Part shown: in pieces, positions 1 through 10,104 of the stretch
How the letters are laid out: the number at the start of each line of letters is the position of its first letter
Position numbering within the stretch: position 1 is the stretch's first letter
Assembly (NCBI GenBank): GCA_965216255.1
Contig: OZ244148.1
Span: 1,178,001 to 1,242,000, forward strand
DNA length: 64,000 nt
Direction: 5' to 3'
Source of the DNA: G965216255 sp965216255
GTDB taxonomy: Bacteria; Bacteroidota; Rhodothermia; Rhodothermales; Bin80
The notes under the pieces: generated by a model
What the model was told of the DNA's origin: nothing
Database searches by the model: none
The model's input: only the letters and a program-made list of their open reading frames with translations
Program-made: the position numbers and the translations under genes

Positions 1-1179
1 AATCAGGTCTCCCCACGGCGTCACCGTGAGATTGTCGGCATTATCTATCAGACCCGGATCGTCCGGTTCGACGAAAAGCTCAAGCGTACCTGGCTGTGAC
101 GCTTCTTCATCCCTTCCCTCATACGGGCTCGGTTTGTAGCTCCAGATCTGTCCGCGCCGCGCCGCACCGCCGTTGGTGCAGGCAAAGTACACGGACTCTT
201 GGCCATACCACATCCCTTCGCCGCGCGCAAAGCGGGCAGCCCCGCTGGAAAAGCCCCGGAGCCGCAGGTCATTCTCGGGAGAGAGTATATTTTCCAGGTT
301 GATCCATTGCACGGGCAGGCGCTCTCCCCGCTCCACGGTTCTGTCCTCCCAGTTGCGCGTATCCAGGCCTGGCTGACCAGCGACCGCCAGAGCCTGGAGC
401 CGGCCGCCTTCCTGCAAGCGCCCCGGTACCAGCGGTAAAAACCGGTAGACAAGGCCATCGTGGGCATCCTCCGTCTGATACACGGCGTGGGAAGAAGGGT
501 CAACGGCGATGGCTTCGTGATTGAAGCGCCCCATACCCAAGAGTGGCACAGGCGCTGCCAGCAGCGGAGACATGCTGGCAGGCACCTCGAACGAAAATCC
601 GTGGTCCCGGCTCAGGTGCTCCCCTGCCCGTTCCACCGTCTCTTCGCAGCTAATCCACGAGTTCCACGGCGTCGGGCCGCCTGCGCAGTTACGAAGGGTG
701 CCGGCAAGACTCAGGTACTGTGATTCGACGCGCTGTGCGGCCGTGTCATAGATGACGGTCGTGGTACCTCCGAGGCAGGGCTTGCCTGCGGCACCGCCGT
801 CATAGAGGGCGCCCGCTGGCAGAAGACCCATGCGTTCGTTGTCGGGGCCGAATGCCCCCTGTGCAGGGTCGCCGTTACTATCGACCTCGTGGTTGCGAAT
901 CAGGATGGTACGACCGCCCTCCCCGGCAAACGCCGCCATGCCATCGGGAAGTCCCGGCACCAGGAGTCCGTCCGTCATAGGATCGGAAGTCCGGGAAATA
1001 ATGCGATAGGCAAATCCCTCCGGAAGATCCATGATGCCTTCCGGATCGGCGATGAGAGGCCCGAAACGATCGGCCATAGGGAGCGTCCTCCCTTTACACC
1101 CGGCCAGGGTGTGGAGCCCGGAAAAACCAAGGGCAAACGCCCCAGATATCTGCAGAAAGTGGCGTCGAGAAGCAGTCAT
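1..1179 (-). CDS. PhoX-family (DUF839) protein with Tat signal, 3' end outside window
   Basis: Reading frame open from the ATG at 1179 to the left edge (393 codons, no stop). The N-terminus MTASRRHFLQISG is a twin-arginine signal followed by a hydrophobic stretch ending in LAGC, which could also be a lipobox, so the product is exported folded. The body carries features of the PhoX/DUF839 phosphatase family: an IRNHEVD motif near residue 90, a CAGG-P-WNSWISCEE motif near residue 160, a GRFNHEA motif near 210 and a YQTEDAHDG motif near 225. Family members are calcium- and iron-dependent alkaline phosphatases, but many DUF839 proteins have no tested activity, so phosphatase function is inferred. 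The C-terminus is not in the window. Confidence 0.85.
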   Translation of the reverse strand, partial: MTASRRHFLQISGAFALGFSGLHTLAGCKGRTLPMADRFGPLIADPEGIMDLPEGFAYRIISRTSDPMTDGLLVPGLPDGMAAFAGEGGRTILIRNHEVDSNGDPAQGAFGPDNERMGLLPAGALYDGGAAGKPCLGGTTTVIYDTAAQRVESQYLSLAGTLRNCAGGPTPWNSWISCEETVERAGEHLSRDHGFSFEVPASMSPLLAAPVPLLGMGRFNHEAIAVDPSSHAVYQTEDAHDGLVYRFLPLVPGRLQEGGRLQALAVAGQPGLDTRNWEDRTVERGERLPVQWINLENILSPENDLRLRGFSSGAARFARGEGMWYGQESVYFACTNGGAARRGQIWSYKPSPYEGRDEEASQPGTLELFVEPDDPGLIDNADNLTVTPWGDLI

Positions 1180-1370
1180 GGAGACGGAGTCAGCGGAGCC
1201 TTCATGAGCCCGTAAGGAAACGTCGCCGTGTGTACGCGAGGCGCCGCTGTTTGTGCCAAGACCGGATGGAGTTCAAAGGGCATGCCGCTTAGTGAATAGC
1301 CCCACCTGGAGCGCGCGACGCAACCGGACCCCGGGGATACATGGCCCAATCGAACTACCCGGCAACAACC

Positions 1371-2417
1371 TTATAGGTAATCCCACTCAATGCCTTGAAG
1401 TTGCCTGATAAGATCAGGACCGTAGGCCATGGAAGGTGTCTGGAAGCCGACGCTGGTGTCGCCTTCAAGGGCGCGCGTCGCCATGCGCACGGCCACACTA
1501 GCCGTCATCCCGTAGGGATCACACGCACGCAGCCTTGCCGCCACTCGCTCGCCGCTCGCCTGCTCTATTTCAGCCACAAAGATGGCATAACTCTTCCGAC
1601 GCTCTGCAGGGCTAGGTCCCTCGGATCTGCGATCAACCAGGCTGTTCAAAAGGCGCTGCGCACGGCAGCTCGAAAGCGATCGGCCAAGCAACCGGCTGAT
1701 CCAGGATACCGTTCGCGCTGCGCTAGTGGCCTGCACATAGGTCTCAATGTTGGCGATGCCCGTGGACCTGTAGGCCGTGGCCACGTCGCCCAGAACACCT
1801 ACCACCGCCGTGCGCGGCGATTCTCCAAAATCAAAGTCGTGGCGCAGCCTCCCGGCCTGAACGCGCGTTATTGCACCGTTGCGCCGAATCAGAAAATTGT
1901 CAACGCATGCCAAAATCGTTCGAGCCGTACCTCGGGAGACACCGCTGTGGGCGGCAAGGCCAATACGAAGAATGCGGCCACCCGGGTGCCGAGCGGCCAG
2001 GTCCGCAGCCAGGCAATCACTCGGAACCACATCAAATCCGGCGCCCGGCAGCACCATTATGCCCGCATCCCTTGCCCTGGTATCCTGCGCGGCGAGCGTT
2101 TCAAGGACGGCGATTTCACCGGTGATATCCAGATAATGGGTCCCGGCCGCGAGACAGGCCTCCAGCATCGGCATGGCCGTATGCGCAAATGGACCGGCGC
2201 AGTGAATTACTACCGAAATATCCTGAAGCGCACGGACCAGTTGATCCTGCTCGTGCAGGTGCACAAAGTGCATTTCAACCCCGTGGGCCAACGCAAGTGC
2301 GGCGAGCTTGGACGGACTGCGCCCCGCCAGTATGGGTTTGAGACCGGCTTTCACCGCCTCGGCCACCATGAGCCGGCCAGTATAGCCGGTCGCCCCGTAA
2401 ATCATCAAGCTGGACAT
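1371..2417 (-). CDS. Saccharopine dehydrogenase-like NAD(P)-binding reductase
   Basis: 348 residues. The N-terminus has a Rossmann fold signature (MIYGATGYTGRL at 5-16) and an AGRSPSKL segment typical of the saccharopine dehydrogenase / trans-acting enoyl reductase superfamily. A VIHCAGPF motif (about residue 70) and a HYLDITGE motif (about 94) are also characteristic. Such proteins bind NAD(P)H; the substrate cannot be told from sequence, and true lysine metabolism is unlikely because the C-terminal domain is the short enoyl-reductase type. It stands alone, oriented like the DUF839 gene about 190 bp downstream, with nothing recognisable between them. Alternative: an uncharacterised short-chain-like reductase. 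Confidence 0.8.
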   Translation of the reverse strand: MSSLMIYGATGYTGRLMVAEAVKAGLKPILAGRSPSKLAALALAHGVEMHFVHLHEQDQLVRALQDISVVIHCAGPFAHTAMPMLEACLAAGTHYLDITGEIAVLETLAAQDTRARDAGIMVLPGAGFDVVPSDCLAADLAARHPGGRILRIGLAAHSGVSRGTARTILACVDNFLIRRNGAITRVQAGRLRHDFDFGESPRTAVVGVLGDVATAYRSTGIANIETYVQATSAARTVSWISRLLGRSLSSCRAQRLLNSLVDRRSEGPSPAERRKSYAIFVAEIEQASGERVAARLRACDPYGMTASVAVRMATRALEGDTSVGFQTPSMAYGPDLIRQLQGIEWDYL

Positions 2418-2494
2418 GACCTTTTGGACCTAGCTCTGCCCATTACCCATAGTGAGGACTTAACAACGGGCCTTTCACCGGTTAGTTTACCGGT

Positions 2495-3386
2495 ATGGAG
2501 GCGCAGCATCAGATATTGCGTACGCTTCGGGCGTCGGAGTCGGCCTTTTCGGCAACGGTAAGTGCACACGGCGACAGGAGCCGTAGCGCGATCAGTCGTA
2601 TGGTCTGTGAAGCATTCGGGTTTCACGACGCGGGGGGCCGTTTGCAGCGGCCTGATTGCATGAACCCCCTTCGGATTCTCGAAGCCGAAAGGTGGATCAC
2701 GTTGCCGACGGTGCAGCGATCCATGCAGATCGCACGACCGTGGCTTTTGGACGCTCCGGTTCCGGAGCCATTGGACGTACCCAACGCGGTGAAGGGGATC
2801 AAGGCGCTTGCGATCATTCTGGTCACAAGCGCAGCGGATCGTGCGATCTGGAATACGCTGATGGACCGGGAGCATCCGCGGGGTACGACTACGTTTGCGG
2901 GGGGCGCAGCTGCGCTACCTGATCAGGAGTGTGCACCGGTATTTGGGCGCGATCGGGTTTTCAGCGTCTGCCCTGTATTTGAAGCCCCGGGACGCGTGGA
3001 TCGCCTGGAGCGATGCGCAGCGTAGCCAACAGTTGCATCGCGTAGTGAACTTGAGCCGCTATTTAATCCGTCCTGGCGTTCAGTGTAAGAACCTGGCGAG
3101 CTACGTGTTGGGACGCATACTGCGGCGTTTGCCGGCCGACTTCAAGGCACGGTACGGGTATGCGCCGTATCTGGGGGAGACCTTTGTCGGACCGGATCAG
3201 GAAGGGGCGTGTTTCAGCGCTGCCAACTCTCGATACTTGGGGATCACCCAGAGGCGGGGCCGCCACGCGCCCACCAAGGCACGTGTGCGATCCCGGAAGA
3301 AAGTGTTCGTCTATGAACTGGCGCAAGACGCTGGGCGTACGGGACGTTACGAAACAGACCAGCTGAACACTGTGACTACTACATGA
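2495..3386 (+). pseudogene. DUF4338-containing transposase N-terminal part, frameshifted and truncated
   Basis: Two overlapping frames (2495-3025 and 2895-3386) give one continuous protein when joined near 2900. The first holds the N-terminal segment up to DREHPRGTTTFAG. The second continues with YLGAIGFSASALYLKPRD, the conserved core of the DUF4338 (DruA-like) domain found at the front of IS4-like transposases. The reading ends soon after RRGRHAPTKA and KKVFVYEL, where a DDE catalytic domain should follow, so the transposase domain is missing. A single frameshift plus truncation makes this an IS remnant. The downstream end (3362-3402) recurs at 44558. Confidence 0.75.
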
Positions 3387-3402
3387 CCTGAACACAACTT
3401 TC
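3362..3402 (+). repeat. 41-bp segment shared with 44558-44598
   Basis: The stretch running from GCTGAACACTGTG through CATGACCTGAACACAAC to TTTC occurs at 3362-3402 and again, same strand and nearly identical, at 44558-44598. Both copies lie at the edge of a broken transposase, so it is probably a transposon end or a leftover of one. Confidence 0.6.
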
Positions 3403-3579
3403 GCTTACTGTTCCTATTTGTCTTGCTGCACACCAATTACGAAACCACGGTCCTCACGTTACCGTCGAAGTCAGGAAAAGTGTCTCACGTATTATAGGCA
3501 CAGAGGGTGTTGAGGGTGATGGCGGGGCAGTAATAAGAAAGTGTAGAATAGGCGCCTGATCACGTCGGGACCCCCTATT

Positions 3580-6216
3580 ATGATCCTAACCGCTACAAAC
3601 CGACTCGCCCGTGAACTCACACAGGAATATGAACGGGAGTTGGAGGCGGCAGGCCATCGCACGTGGAGGACGGCTCCGATAGCCTCGCTGAATGCGTGGC
3701 TATCTAAACTTTGGACTGACTGGCTGTATTCCGGACATATAGAGACCACTGGCCGCCCTCTCCGGCCAGTTGAAGAACAGGTAGTGTGGGAAGATATCAT
3801 TCGCTTAGAGGCAAATCGACTGCCCCTGGATGTCCCTGCGACCGCCGAATTAGCCCTGGCCTCGTGGAAATTGGTGTGTGACGGAAGGCTACCGGTGGAT
3901 GCCGTCGAATGGACCGATTCTGTGGACTCAGTGGCCTTTCATTCCTGGGCACGGGAGTTCCACCGACGCTGTCGCGAACACGGATGGTTCTCGGGTGCTG
4001 AGCTTCCGGCAACTGTCGCAGATCTAATCGAACAGGAACAAGTGGCAGTCCCAAGTCAAGTAGAAATAGCTGGGTTCCACGAGCCAACTGCCGCCCAGCA
4101 GCGTCTGTTCGACGCCCTCGAACGGTGTGGGACGAAAGTCCAGGAACGGCGTTGGCCAGATCTCAGGGAATCCGCGCTCCGGTTGGGCCTGGCCGATACC
4201 AATCGTGAGATTCGCGCCGCAGCTCAGTGGACGCGTAGAGTTCTGGAAGAAGAGCCGGAAGCTGCACATCCACAGTTTAGAATCGGCATTGTCGTTCCCG
4301 ATCTGTACCGGCTGCGTAGCCACATCGAGCGTGTCTTCGGCGAAGAATTCCATCCGCGCACTCGGCTGCGACCGGACCTGGATCCCAGAAGGCTCTTCAA
4401 CATTTCCCTCGGATTACCTGCCAGCAAGTATCCAATAATTGGGTCCGCATTCCTCATCCTGGAAACCAATCCCAAAGAGATTCCAATCGAGATCGCAAGC
4501 CGACTCGTGCGGTCTCCTTTCTTGCCTGGAGCCGAGGAGGAATGGACAAAGCGCGCCCTGCTGGATGTAGCGTTGCGTTCAAAGGGAGAGTATCACGTTT
4601 CACTGGTTGACATCATAAAGCTGGCTGGCAAAGCCGATGCGGCGAACGGGTGCCCCACACTTGTAGCCCAGCTCCGGCGTTGGAATGCGCAATACAAAGC
4701 ATTGGTAACTGAAGGATTGCCCAGCGACTGGGCCAAAGTCCTTTCTGACTACCTGCGAATCATAGGGTGGCCCGGGAATCGCGAGCTCAGCAGTATCGAA
4801 TACCAAACGCTGGAAATATGGAATGAGCTGCTTGCTGAGCTTGCCGGACTTGATAGCGTATGTGGAATAATCCGATTTAAGGCTGCCATAGGCAGGCTTG
4901 GAAGAATTGCTTCAGCAAGGCTCTTCCAACCTAAGTCCGAGCCTGCTCCCGTCCAGATAATGGGCGTATACGAGGCCTCCGGCCTCTGCTTCGACCGGCT
5001 CTGGATAATGGGAATGCACGACAATGCATGGCCAACGGCATCTGCATTTGATCCGTTCGTCCCGCTTCGTTTGCAACGTCGTCTTGCCCTGCAACACTCG
5101 TCGCCCGGCCTACAGCTGGCGTACACGAAAACGCTCACCACTCGACTCTTGTCGAGTGCTCCGACTATTGTCGTGAGCTATCCCAAGCGGGATTGTGATG
5201 TAGACGTGAAAGTCAGCCCATTTTTTTTGGGGCTGCCAGAATCATCAGTTAACGAACTCGGGATTCCTGCCGCCAAAAGTTACGTGGAGCAGCTCTGTGG
5301 TTCCTCCCGGATGGAATTGTTGGATGACAGCTACGGCCCACCGTGCGGTGATATCGTCAATAAAGGCGGGACCGCACTATTCAAGCTACAGGCGGCCTGT
5401 CCTTTCAAGGCATTCGCAGAGTTGCGGCTCGAAGCGACAGCACTGGATTTGCCGGAACCCGGATTAAGCGCTATTGATCGAGGCACATTGGTCCACAGTA
5501 TTCTTCAAAAAGTCTGGAAGCAGTTGCGGTCGCACCACATATTGCAATCTATGTCTGATGACAGGCTGACGGAAGTAGTAGAATCGTCTGTCGTTACCGA
5601 GATCCAAAAATTTTCGGCCCATCGCCGGACCCTGCGGAGCCCCAGATATGCGGAGATTGAACGGGGTCGGCTCAATCGTATTGTTCGAGAATGGCTAGCT
5701 CGCGAAAAAGAGCGCAAGCCATTCACGATGCTCGAACAGGAAGAAAAGCTGCGTGTATCGGTGGGCGGCCATGAAATGAATATCCGCATTGACCGCATTG
5801 ACCGCATGGAGAATGGGGACCTGGCTATCATTGACTACAAGACGGGTAATTGCAGCATTTCCGATTGGAATGGCGACAGGCCCGATGAGCCTCAATTGCC
5901 CATTTACGCTGTTGCTGCAAACGCTCCGCTGGCGGGCATCTTCTTTGGCTGTCTCAAGGCTGGGGAAATCGGATTTAAAGGAAAGGCTTTCGCTCCAGGC
6001 ATCGTCCCCGGTGTAAAGTGGAATAAAGATCAGCCGCCATCGTCCCATTGCATTGGAGAGTGGCGAGACGCGTTGGATCGCCTGGGTAACGACTTTAGCG
6101 CAGGACATGCCATAGTCGATCCCAAGAAACAGAAGGCGACTTGCAGATATTGTGCGCTTTCAGCCCTTTGCAGGATAAGTCAGGCATCCATAAAGTCGGA
6201 GCGAGGCGATGCTTGA
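3580..6216 (+). CDS. AddB-like PD-(D/E)XK nuclease subunit (probable DNA repair)
   Basis: 878 residues, related to the AddB/RexB side of the RecBCD/AddAB machines. The C-terminal nuclease shows an AIIDYKTG motif (Asp about 752) with RIDRIDR just before it and Q-x3-Y after it, the PD-(D/E)XK pattern. Four cysteines likely bind a 4Fe-4S cluster: Cys607 in the AACPFKAF motif and Cys855, 858 and 864 in the final C-x2-C-x5-C. No Walker A is evident at the N-terminus, as expected for an AddB partner that has lost helicase activity. The start at 3580 gives MILTATNRLAREL, the usual beginning of this family. Its stop overlaps the next gene by 8 bp, so the two are co-translated and probably act together at double-strand breaks. 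Confidence 0.85.
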   Translation: MILTATNRLARELTQEYERELEAAGHRTWRTAPIASLNAWLSKLWTDWLYSGHIETTGRPLRPVEEQVVWEDIIRLEANRLPLDVPATAELALASWKLVCDGRLPVDAVEWTDSVDSVAFHSWAREFHRRCREHGWFSGAELPATVADLIEQEQVAVPSQVEIAGFHEPTAAQQRLFDALERCGTKVQERRWPDLRESALRLGLADTNREIRAAAQWTRRVLEEEPEAAHPQFRIGIVVPDLYRLRSHIERVFGEEFHPRTRLRPDLDPRRLFNISLGLPASKYPIIGSAFLILETNPKEIPIEIASRLVRSPFLPGAEEEWTKRALLDVALRSKGEYHVSLVDIIKLAGKADAANGCPTLVAQLRRWNAQYKALVTEGLPSDWAKVLSDYLRIIGWPGNRELSSIEYQTLEIWNELLAELAGLDSVCGIIRFKAAIGRLGRIASARLFQPKSEPAPVQIMGVYEASGLCFDRLWIMGMHDNAWPTASAFDPFVPLRLQRRLALQHSSPGLQLAYTKTLTTRLLSSAPTIVVSYPKRDCDVDVKVSPFFLGLPESSVNELGIPAAKSYVEQLCGSSRMELLDDSYGPPCGDIVNKGGTALFKLQAACPFKAFAELRLEATALDLPEPGLSAIDRGTLVHSILQKVWKQLRSHHILQSMSDDRLTEVVESSVVTEIQKFSAHRRTLRSPRYAEIERGRLNRIVREWLAREKERKPFTMLEQEEKLRVSVGGHEMNIRIDRIDRMENGDLAIIDYKTGNCSISDWNGDRPDEPQLPIYAVAANAPLAGIFFGCLKAGEIGFKGKAFAPGIVPGVKWNKDQPPSSHCIGEWRDALDRLGNDFSAGHAIVDPKKQKATCRYCALSALCRISQASIKSERGDA

Positions 6217-9200
6217 CAGCGTTCCAGACCAGGAGCAACGTCTCCAGGCGTTAGATCACAATCGGTCATTCATCGTCCAAGCTCCCGCAGGTTCCGGGAA
6301 GACTGAACTGCTGATTCAGCGATTCCTGGTCTTGCTGGCTAAAGTGGATCAGCCAGAAGCAGTTGTCGCCATCACTTTTACTAGAAAGGCCGCTGCAGAA
6401 ATGCGGCAGAGAGTAATTGCTGCGTTTCTGCGTGTGTCAGGTCCGGAGCCGGCCACTCCGCATGAAAAGCGCACATGGCAACTTGCAAAAAAAGCCCTTG
6501 CTCAAAACGACAGACTGAGTTGGCGCTTGACTGAGCATCCGGCTCGATTGCGAATTCAAACGATTGATTCGCTCTGCGCAATGCTCGTTAAGCAGATGCC
6601 TTGGGTATCGCGCATGGGAGCAGGCCTTCCCCCTCATGAAAATGCGGGGCTTCTGTACCGAAAGGCGGCCCGCCAAACGCTGGTTAGGCTTGACGCCGAA
6701 CGGACGCCGACTGAAGTATCGCAGGCGCTTTCGCAGCTTCTTTCACACTTGGACAACAACGTAGGTACGGTTGAGCGGCTGCTAAGCACCATGCTGGGCA
6801 GCCGTGACCAGTGGCTGCGCTATGTGAAAGGAGATCCAGCGTCCTCAATACTGCGCGAAGAGTTGGAATCCGCACTTGCCGAAATCGTCACGCATGCCCT
6901 TGAACGGCTTGCGGCGGCATTCCCGGAGCGGTTCAGGGCCGAAACCGTCGCGCTCGCCTGTTTCGCGGCCGAGAACCTCCAAAATAGAGTCAGCCAGAGC
7001 GCGATTACTGCCTGTTACGAAATCAGCGACTTTCCAGATGCTACCATCGAATCTCTGCCTGTTTGGCTGGGACTCGCCGAGATGTTCCTTACCAAGGAGG
7101 GATCGCGCCGCGGGAAACTCACTAAGAACGAGGGCTTCCCGGCTACGAATGCAGGACGTGCAGAGAAGAGCCGGTGGGAGGATGTCGCTCTGGACCCAAC
7201 CGTTATCAATTTATTGCATGAACTGAGGAAGCTACCTACAACTCGCTTCGAAGATGGTCAGTGGACCATCCTGGCCTCTCTGGCCCTCTTGCTACCTGCA
7301 GCCGTTGAGCAACTTCGACTTGTATTTCAAGAGGAAGGGTATGTTGACTTCACGGAAATTGCAATCGGGGCGCAGGCCGCAATAGACCCCATCGCAGCAC
7401 CGACGCGTCGCTCCAATACACTAGACTTCCCAATCAAACATCTACTGGTCGATGAGTTTCAGGATACGTCCCAAAGTCATTTCGACTTGCTGACTCAACT
7501 AATCAGCGACTGGCTGCCCGGAGACGGCAGGACAGTGTTTGTGGTTGGCGATCCAATGCAGTCGATCTACGGGTTTCGCGAGGCAGAGGTGGGTCTCTAT
7601 CTGCGGGCCCGGAAAACTGGAATTGGCGCTATTCCGCTTGTGTCCCTCACGCTGTCGACGAATTTTCGCTCAAGTGCAGCAATCGTGGAATGGGTCAACC
7701 AAGCCTTACTAAACGCATTCCCGAAGTCGGAGGATGCGTTCACCGGCGCAGTGACATACGAGCCATGTGTGCCGTTTAGAGGCGACATTTCAGATAGCGT
7801 GGTTCAAGTACATCCATTCTTTACAGCCGAGTTGGAGTCCGAAGCCGAGCGCATTGTTGGGATCATTGACGACGTGCGATCAAAGCGTCCCCAAGAGACT
7901 ATCGCCGTTCTCGTATTGGCCCGCTCCCACCTTTCTGGTATCGTCTCTGCACTTCGCCGAAGCGGGAAGAAATTTCGGGCAGTGGAGATCGATGCCTTGG
8001 GTGACCGCCCGGTAGTCCGGGACTTGATGTCGCTCACTCTAGCGCTAATGCATCCCGGGGATCGGATTGCCTGGCTGTCGATTCTCCGGGCGCCTTGGTG
8101 TGGTCTGACGCTCAAGGATCTTGAAGCGCTGGTACGGAACGATACCAAGACTTCAATCTGGGGTCAACTTCAGAATCGCGCGAATCAAGAGCGCTTGTCT
8201 CCAGACGGCCGGACACGCATAGGCCGTCTGGTCCCGCTGTTGAAAGATGCGATTGCCCAGAGAGGACGACTACCGGTCCGCCGGTGGGTGGAAGGCGTCT
8301 GGGTCGCTATAGGCGGTCCCGCATGCCTCGAGACGCGTACCGAATTGGAAGATGCAGCGGCATTTCTGGATCTCCTGGAGCAGTCGCTCAAAGGCCCGGA
8401 TCTTCGAGACGAAAGGCAGTTTGCCCAAGATGTCGCGCGCCTATTCGGCCCATCCGACAATGAAGCGAGTGAAGACCTCCAGTTGATGACTATTCACAAA
8501 GCCAAGGGGCTGGAGTTTGACACGGTCATTCTGCCAGGTCTGGGCCGCGCAACCAGGACAGAAGATCGGCGGCTACTGCTGTGGCGGGAATTCAGGCACG
8601 GTGATCGGTCGCGTCTATTGCTTGCTCCGATTCAAGAGACTGGTGGCAAAAAGGATTTGATCTACGAGTACTTGCGAAGTCTTGAGCAAGAAAGACGCCT
8701 TAACGAAAATACCCGTCTCCTATACGTGGCTGTCACCAGGGCCCGAAAGAACCTGCACCTTATGGGACATACCAAGTTCGACCCCGCAAAGCAGCAATTG
8801 AAACAACCTGATAAGCGTACCATGTTAGCCAAGTTATGGAGTATTGCCGAGCCAGTATTTTCGGATGCCTTGAGGGATAATGCAGAGGAGAGCGGTAGAG
8901 AGCAAGCGGTGAAGACGAAACCATCAGGCGTTCCTCTTCGGCGCATGGCTGCGGGCTGGACACCAATCACGCCTCGTGACGATGTCGTTTGGAAGGCTCA
9001 TACTCAGCCAATTGAAGCTGAAGATGATAGGCCGCACCATCCGACCTTTGAGTGGGTCGGCGACTTGCAGCGGCGAGTTGGGATTGTCATTCATCGCATG
9101 TTACAGCAGATGTGCATACCGGATAATCTTGACTTTAGCCGATACACGCTCCGCACTGCATTACGGTATGAGGGATTGGACGGCGAAGCACTCGACGAAG

Positions 9201-9601
9201 GCGTATCCCGAGCCGAAACTGCATTGAACAATACCATAGCGGACGAGCGTGGGCGATGGATACTTTCACGGCACGATAGCGACGAACGGGAGTTTGCACT
9301 CTCTGCAGTAGTCGAAGGCAAGGTCAAGCGTATTGTTTTGGACAGGACGTTCGTGGACGACGACAAGCGCTGGATTATCGATTACAAGACGGGTACCCAT
9401 ATCGGAGGAGATCCTGAGAGCTTCCTTGACAATGAGCAGATTAGATATCGCGCTCAGCTAGAATCGTATGCGAGTGCTATACAGTCCATGGATTCTCGCC
9501 CGATATTCTTGGGACTGTATTTCCCGATGCTTCGAGGCTGGAGGAAGTGGCGTTTTGTTGCGGGTTCGGAGCAGATCAAGCTTGGGTCTCAGGTTTTCTG
9601 A
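6209..9601 (+). CDS. AddA-like UvrD/Rep superfamily helicase-nuclease
   Basis: 1130 residues with the full set of superfamily 1A helicase motifs: Walker A QAPAGSGKT (24-32), motif Ia ITFTRKAAAEM, Walker B VDEFQDTSQ (about 413-421), motif III GDPMQSIYGFREAE, motif IV TNFRS, motif V TIHKAKGLEFD and motif VI LLYVAVTRARK. The C-terminus carries a second PD-(D/E)XK nuclease (WIIDYKTG at about 1055-1062, followed by a Q-x3-Y helix). This is the AddA layout. The protein is predicted to unwind and resect DNA ends with the upstream AddB-like subunit, feeding homologous recombination. It overlaps that gene by 8 bp and is followed 10 bp later by a strong hairpin. Confidence 0.88.
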   Translation: MLDSVPDQEQRLQALDHNRSFIVQAPAGSGKTELLIQRFLVLLAKVDQPEAVVAITFTRKAAAEMRQRVIAAFLRVSGPEPATPHEKRTWQLAKKALAQNDRLSWRLTEHPARLRIQTIDSLCAMLVKQMPWVSRMGAGLPPHENAGLLYRKAARQTLVRLDAERTPTEVSQALSQLLSHLDNNVGTVERLLSTMLGSRDQWLRYVKGDPASSILREELESALAEIVTHALERLAAAFPERFRAETVALACFAAENLQNRVSQSAITACYEISDFPDATIESLPVWLGLAEMFLTKEGSRRGKLTKNEGFPATNAGRAEKSRWEDVALDPTVINLLHELRKLPTTRFEDGQWTILASLALLLPAAVEQLRLVFQEEGYVDFTEIAIGAQAAIDPIAAPTRRSNTLDFPIKHLLVDEFQDTSQSHFDLLTQLISDWLPGDGRTVFVVGDPMQSIYGFREAEVGLYLRARKTGIGAIPLVSLTLSTNFRSSAAIVEWVNQALLNAFPKSEDAFTGAVTYEPCVPFRGDISDSVVQVHPFFTAELESEAERIVGIIDDVRSKRPQETIAVLVLARSHLSGIVSALRRSGKKFRAVEIDALGDRPVVRDLMSLTLALMHPGDRIAWLSILRAPWCGLTLKDLEALVRNDTKTSIWGQLQNRANQERLSPDGRTRIGRLVPLLKDAIAQRGRLPVRRWVEGVWVAIGGPACLETRTELEDAAAFLDLLEQSLKGPDLRDERQFAQDVARLFGPSDNEASEDLQLMTIHKAKGLEFDTVILPGLGRATRTEDRRLLLWREFRHGDRSRLLLAPIQETGGKKDLIYEYLRSLEQERRLNENTRLLYVAVTRARKNLHLMGHTKFDPAKQQLKQPDKRTMLAKLWSIAEPVFSDALRDNAEESGREQAVKTKPSGVPLRRMAAGWTPITPRDDVVWKAHTQPIEAEDDRPHHPTFEWVGDLQRRVGIVIHRMLQQMCIPDNLDFSRYTLRTALRYEGLDGEALDEGVSRAETALNNTIADERGRWILSRHDSDEREFALSAVVEGKVKRIVLDRTFVDDDKRWIIDYKTGTHIGGDPESFLDNEQIRYRAQLESYASAIQSMDSRPIFLGLYFPMLRGWRKWRFVAGSEQIKLGSQVF

Positions 9602-9611
9602 TCTGAGGAGG

Positions 9612-9647
9612 GGAATGGTGCACGACGCTCCGAGAGTGCACCATTCC
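9612..9647 (+). terminator. Perfect 12-bp inverted repeat after the AddAB-like pair
   Basis: GGAATGGTGCAC (9612-9623) and GTGCACCATTCC (9636-9647) are perfect complements around a 12-nt loop, starting 10 bp after the helicase stop. There is no T-run, so it may be a 3'-end stabiliser or a bidirectional terminator rather than a classical intrinsic terminator. Confidence 0.55.
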
Positions 9648-9744
9648 TGCCTTGGTGGGCATAAGACTGCACTGCTTTGTGGCCTACGGAGGCCATGTTT
9701 GGCCCTTTTTTGGCAATAGGAGGCCTCGCTTGCCACGATTTTCC

Positions 9745-9891
9745 ACTTTTCAGTGCAAAGAGCCTCCTGATTTTACAGGCTGTGCATAACGGCGCCCACC
9801 CGGATTGTACGGCTTGCCAGCCTCGTGTCAGACACCGCCGACGTCCCATGGCCTGCTTGATAATACCGAACAAGGGTTCATTGTAGGCCAT
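9745..9891 (-). pseudogene. IS1182-family transposase C-terminal remnant
   Basis: On the minus strand the frame reads EPLFGIIKQ, then FLTRG-like CLTRGWQAV, then APLCTACKIRRLFAL. This is the pattern of the last helices of IS1182-type transposases (EHPFGTIKR, FLTRG, LCTAYNLKRL). The rest of the transposase is missing and the frame runs on into unrelated sequence. The remaining part of the 9650-10100 gap shows nothing else I can name. Confidence 0.5.
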
Positions 9892-10104
9892 TCCAGGGTA
9901 TGTACGGCCATCTTCCTTCCTCCGCCTTCAGGGTATCTTCATCGTGTCTCATTAACGCCGTGCCAACAGGCTGAATCATTTGACAGAAGGAGACACAAAG
10001 GCCCAGCTACAAACCCCGGCTAGAAAGTCGGAATTCTTGGAAGCAACGCGGATGAGTAGAACGACCCGGTATTCCTACCGCCACGGTGGGGTATGAGGAG
10101 CCAG

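Noticed and set aside
1395..2561. Long plus-strand frame of 388 codons opposite the saccharopine dehydrogenase-like gene
   Set aside because: Antisense shadow of a recognisable gene; composition is Arg/His/Pro-rich with no domain.
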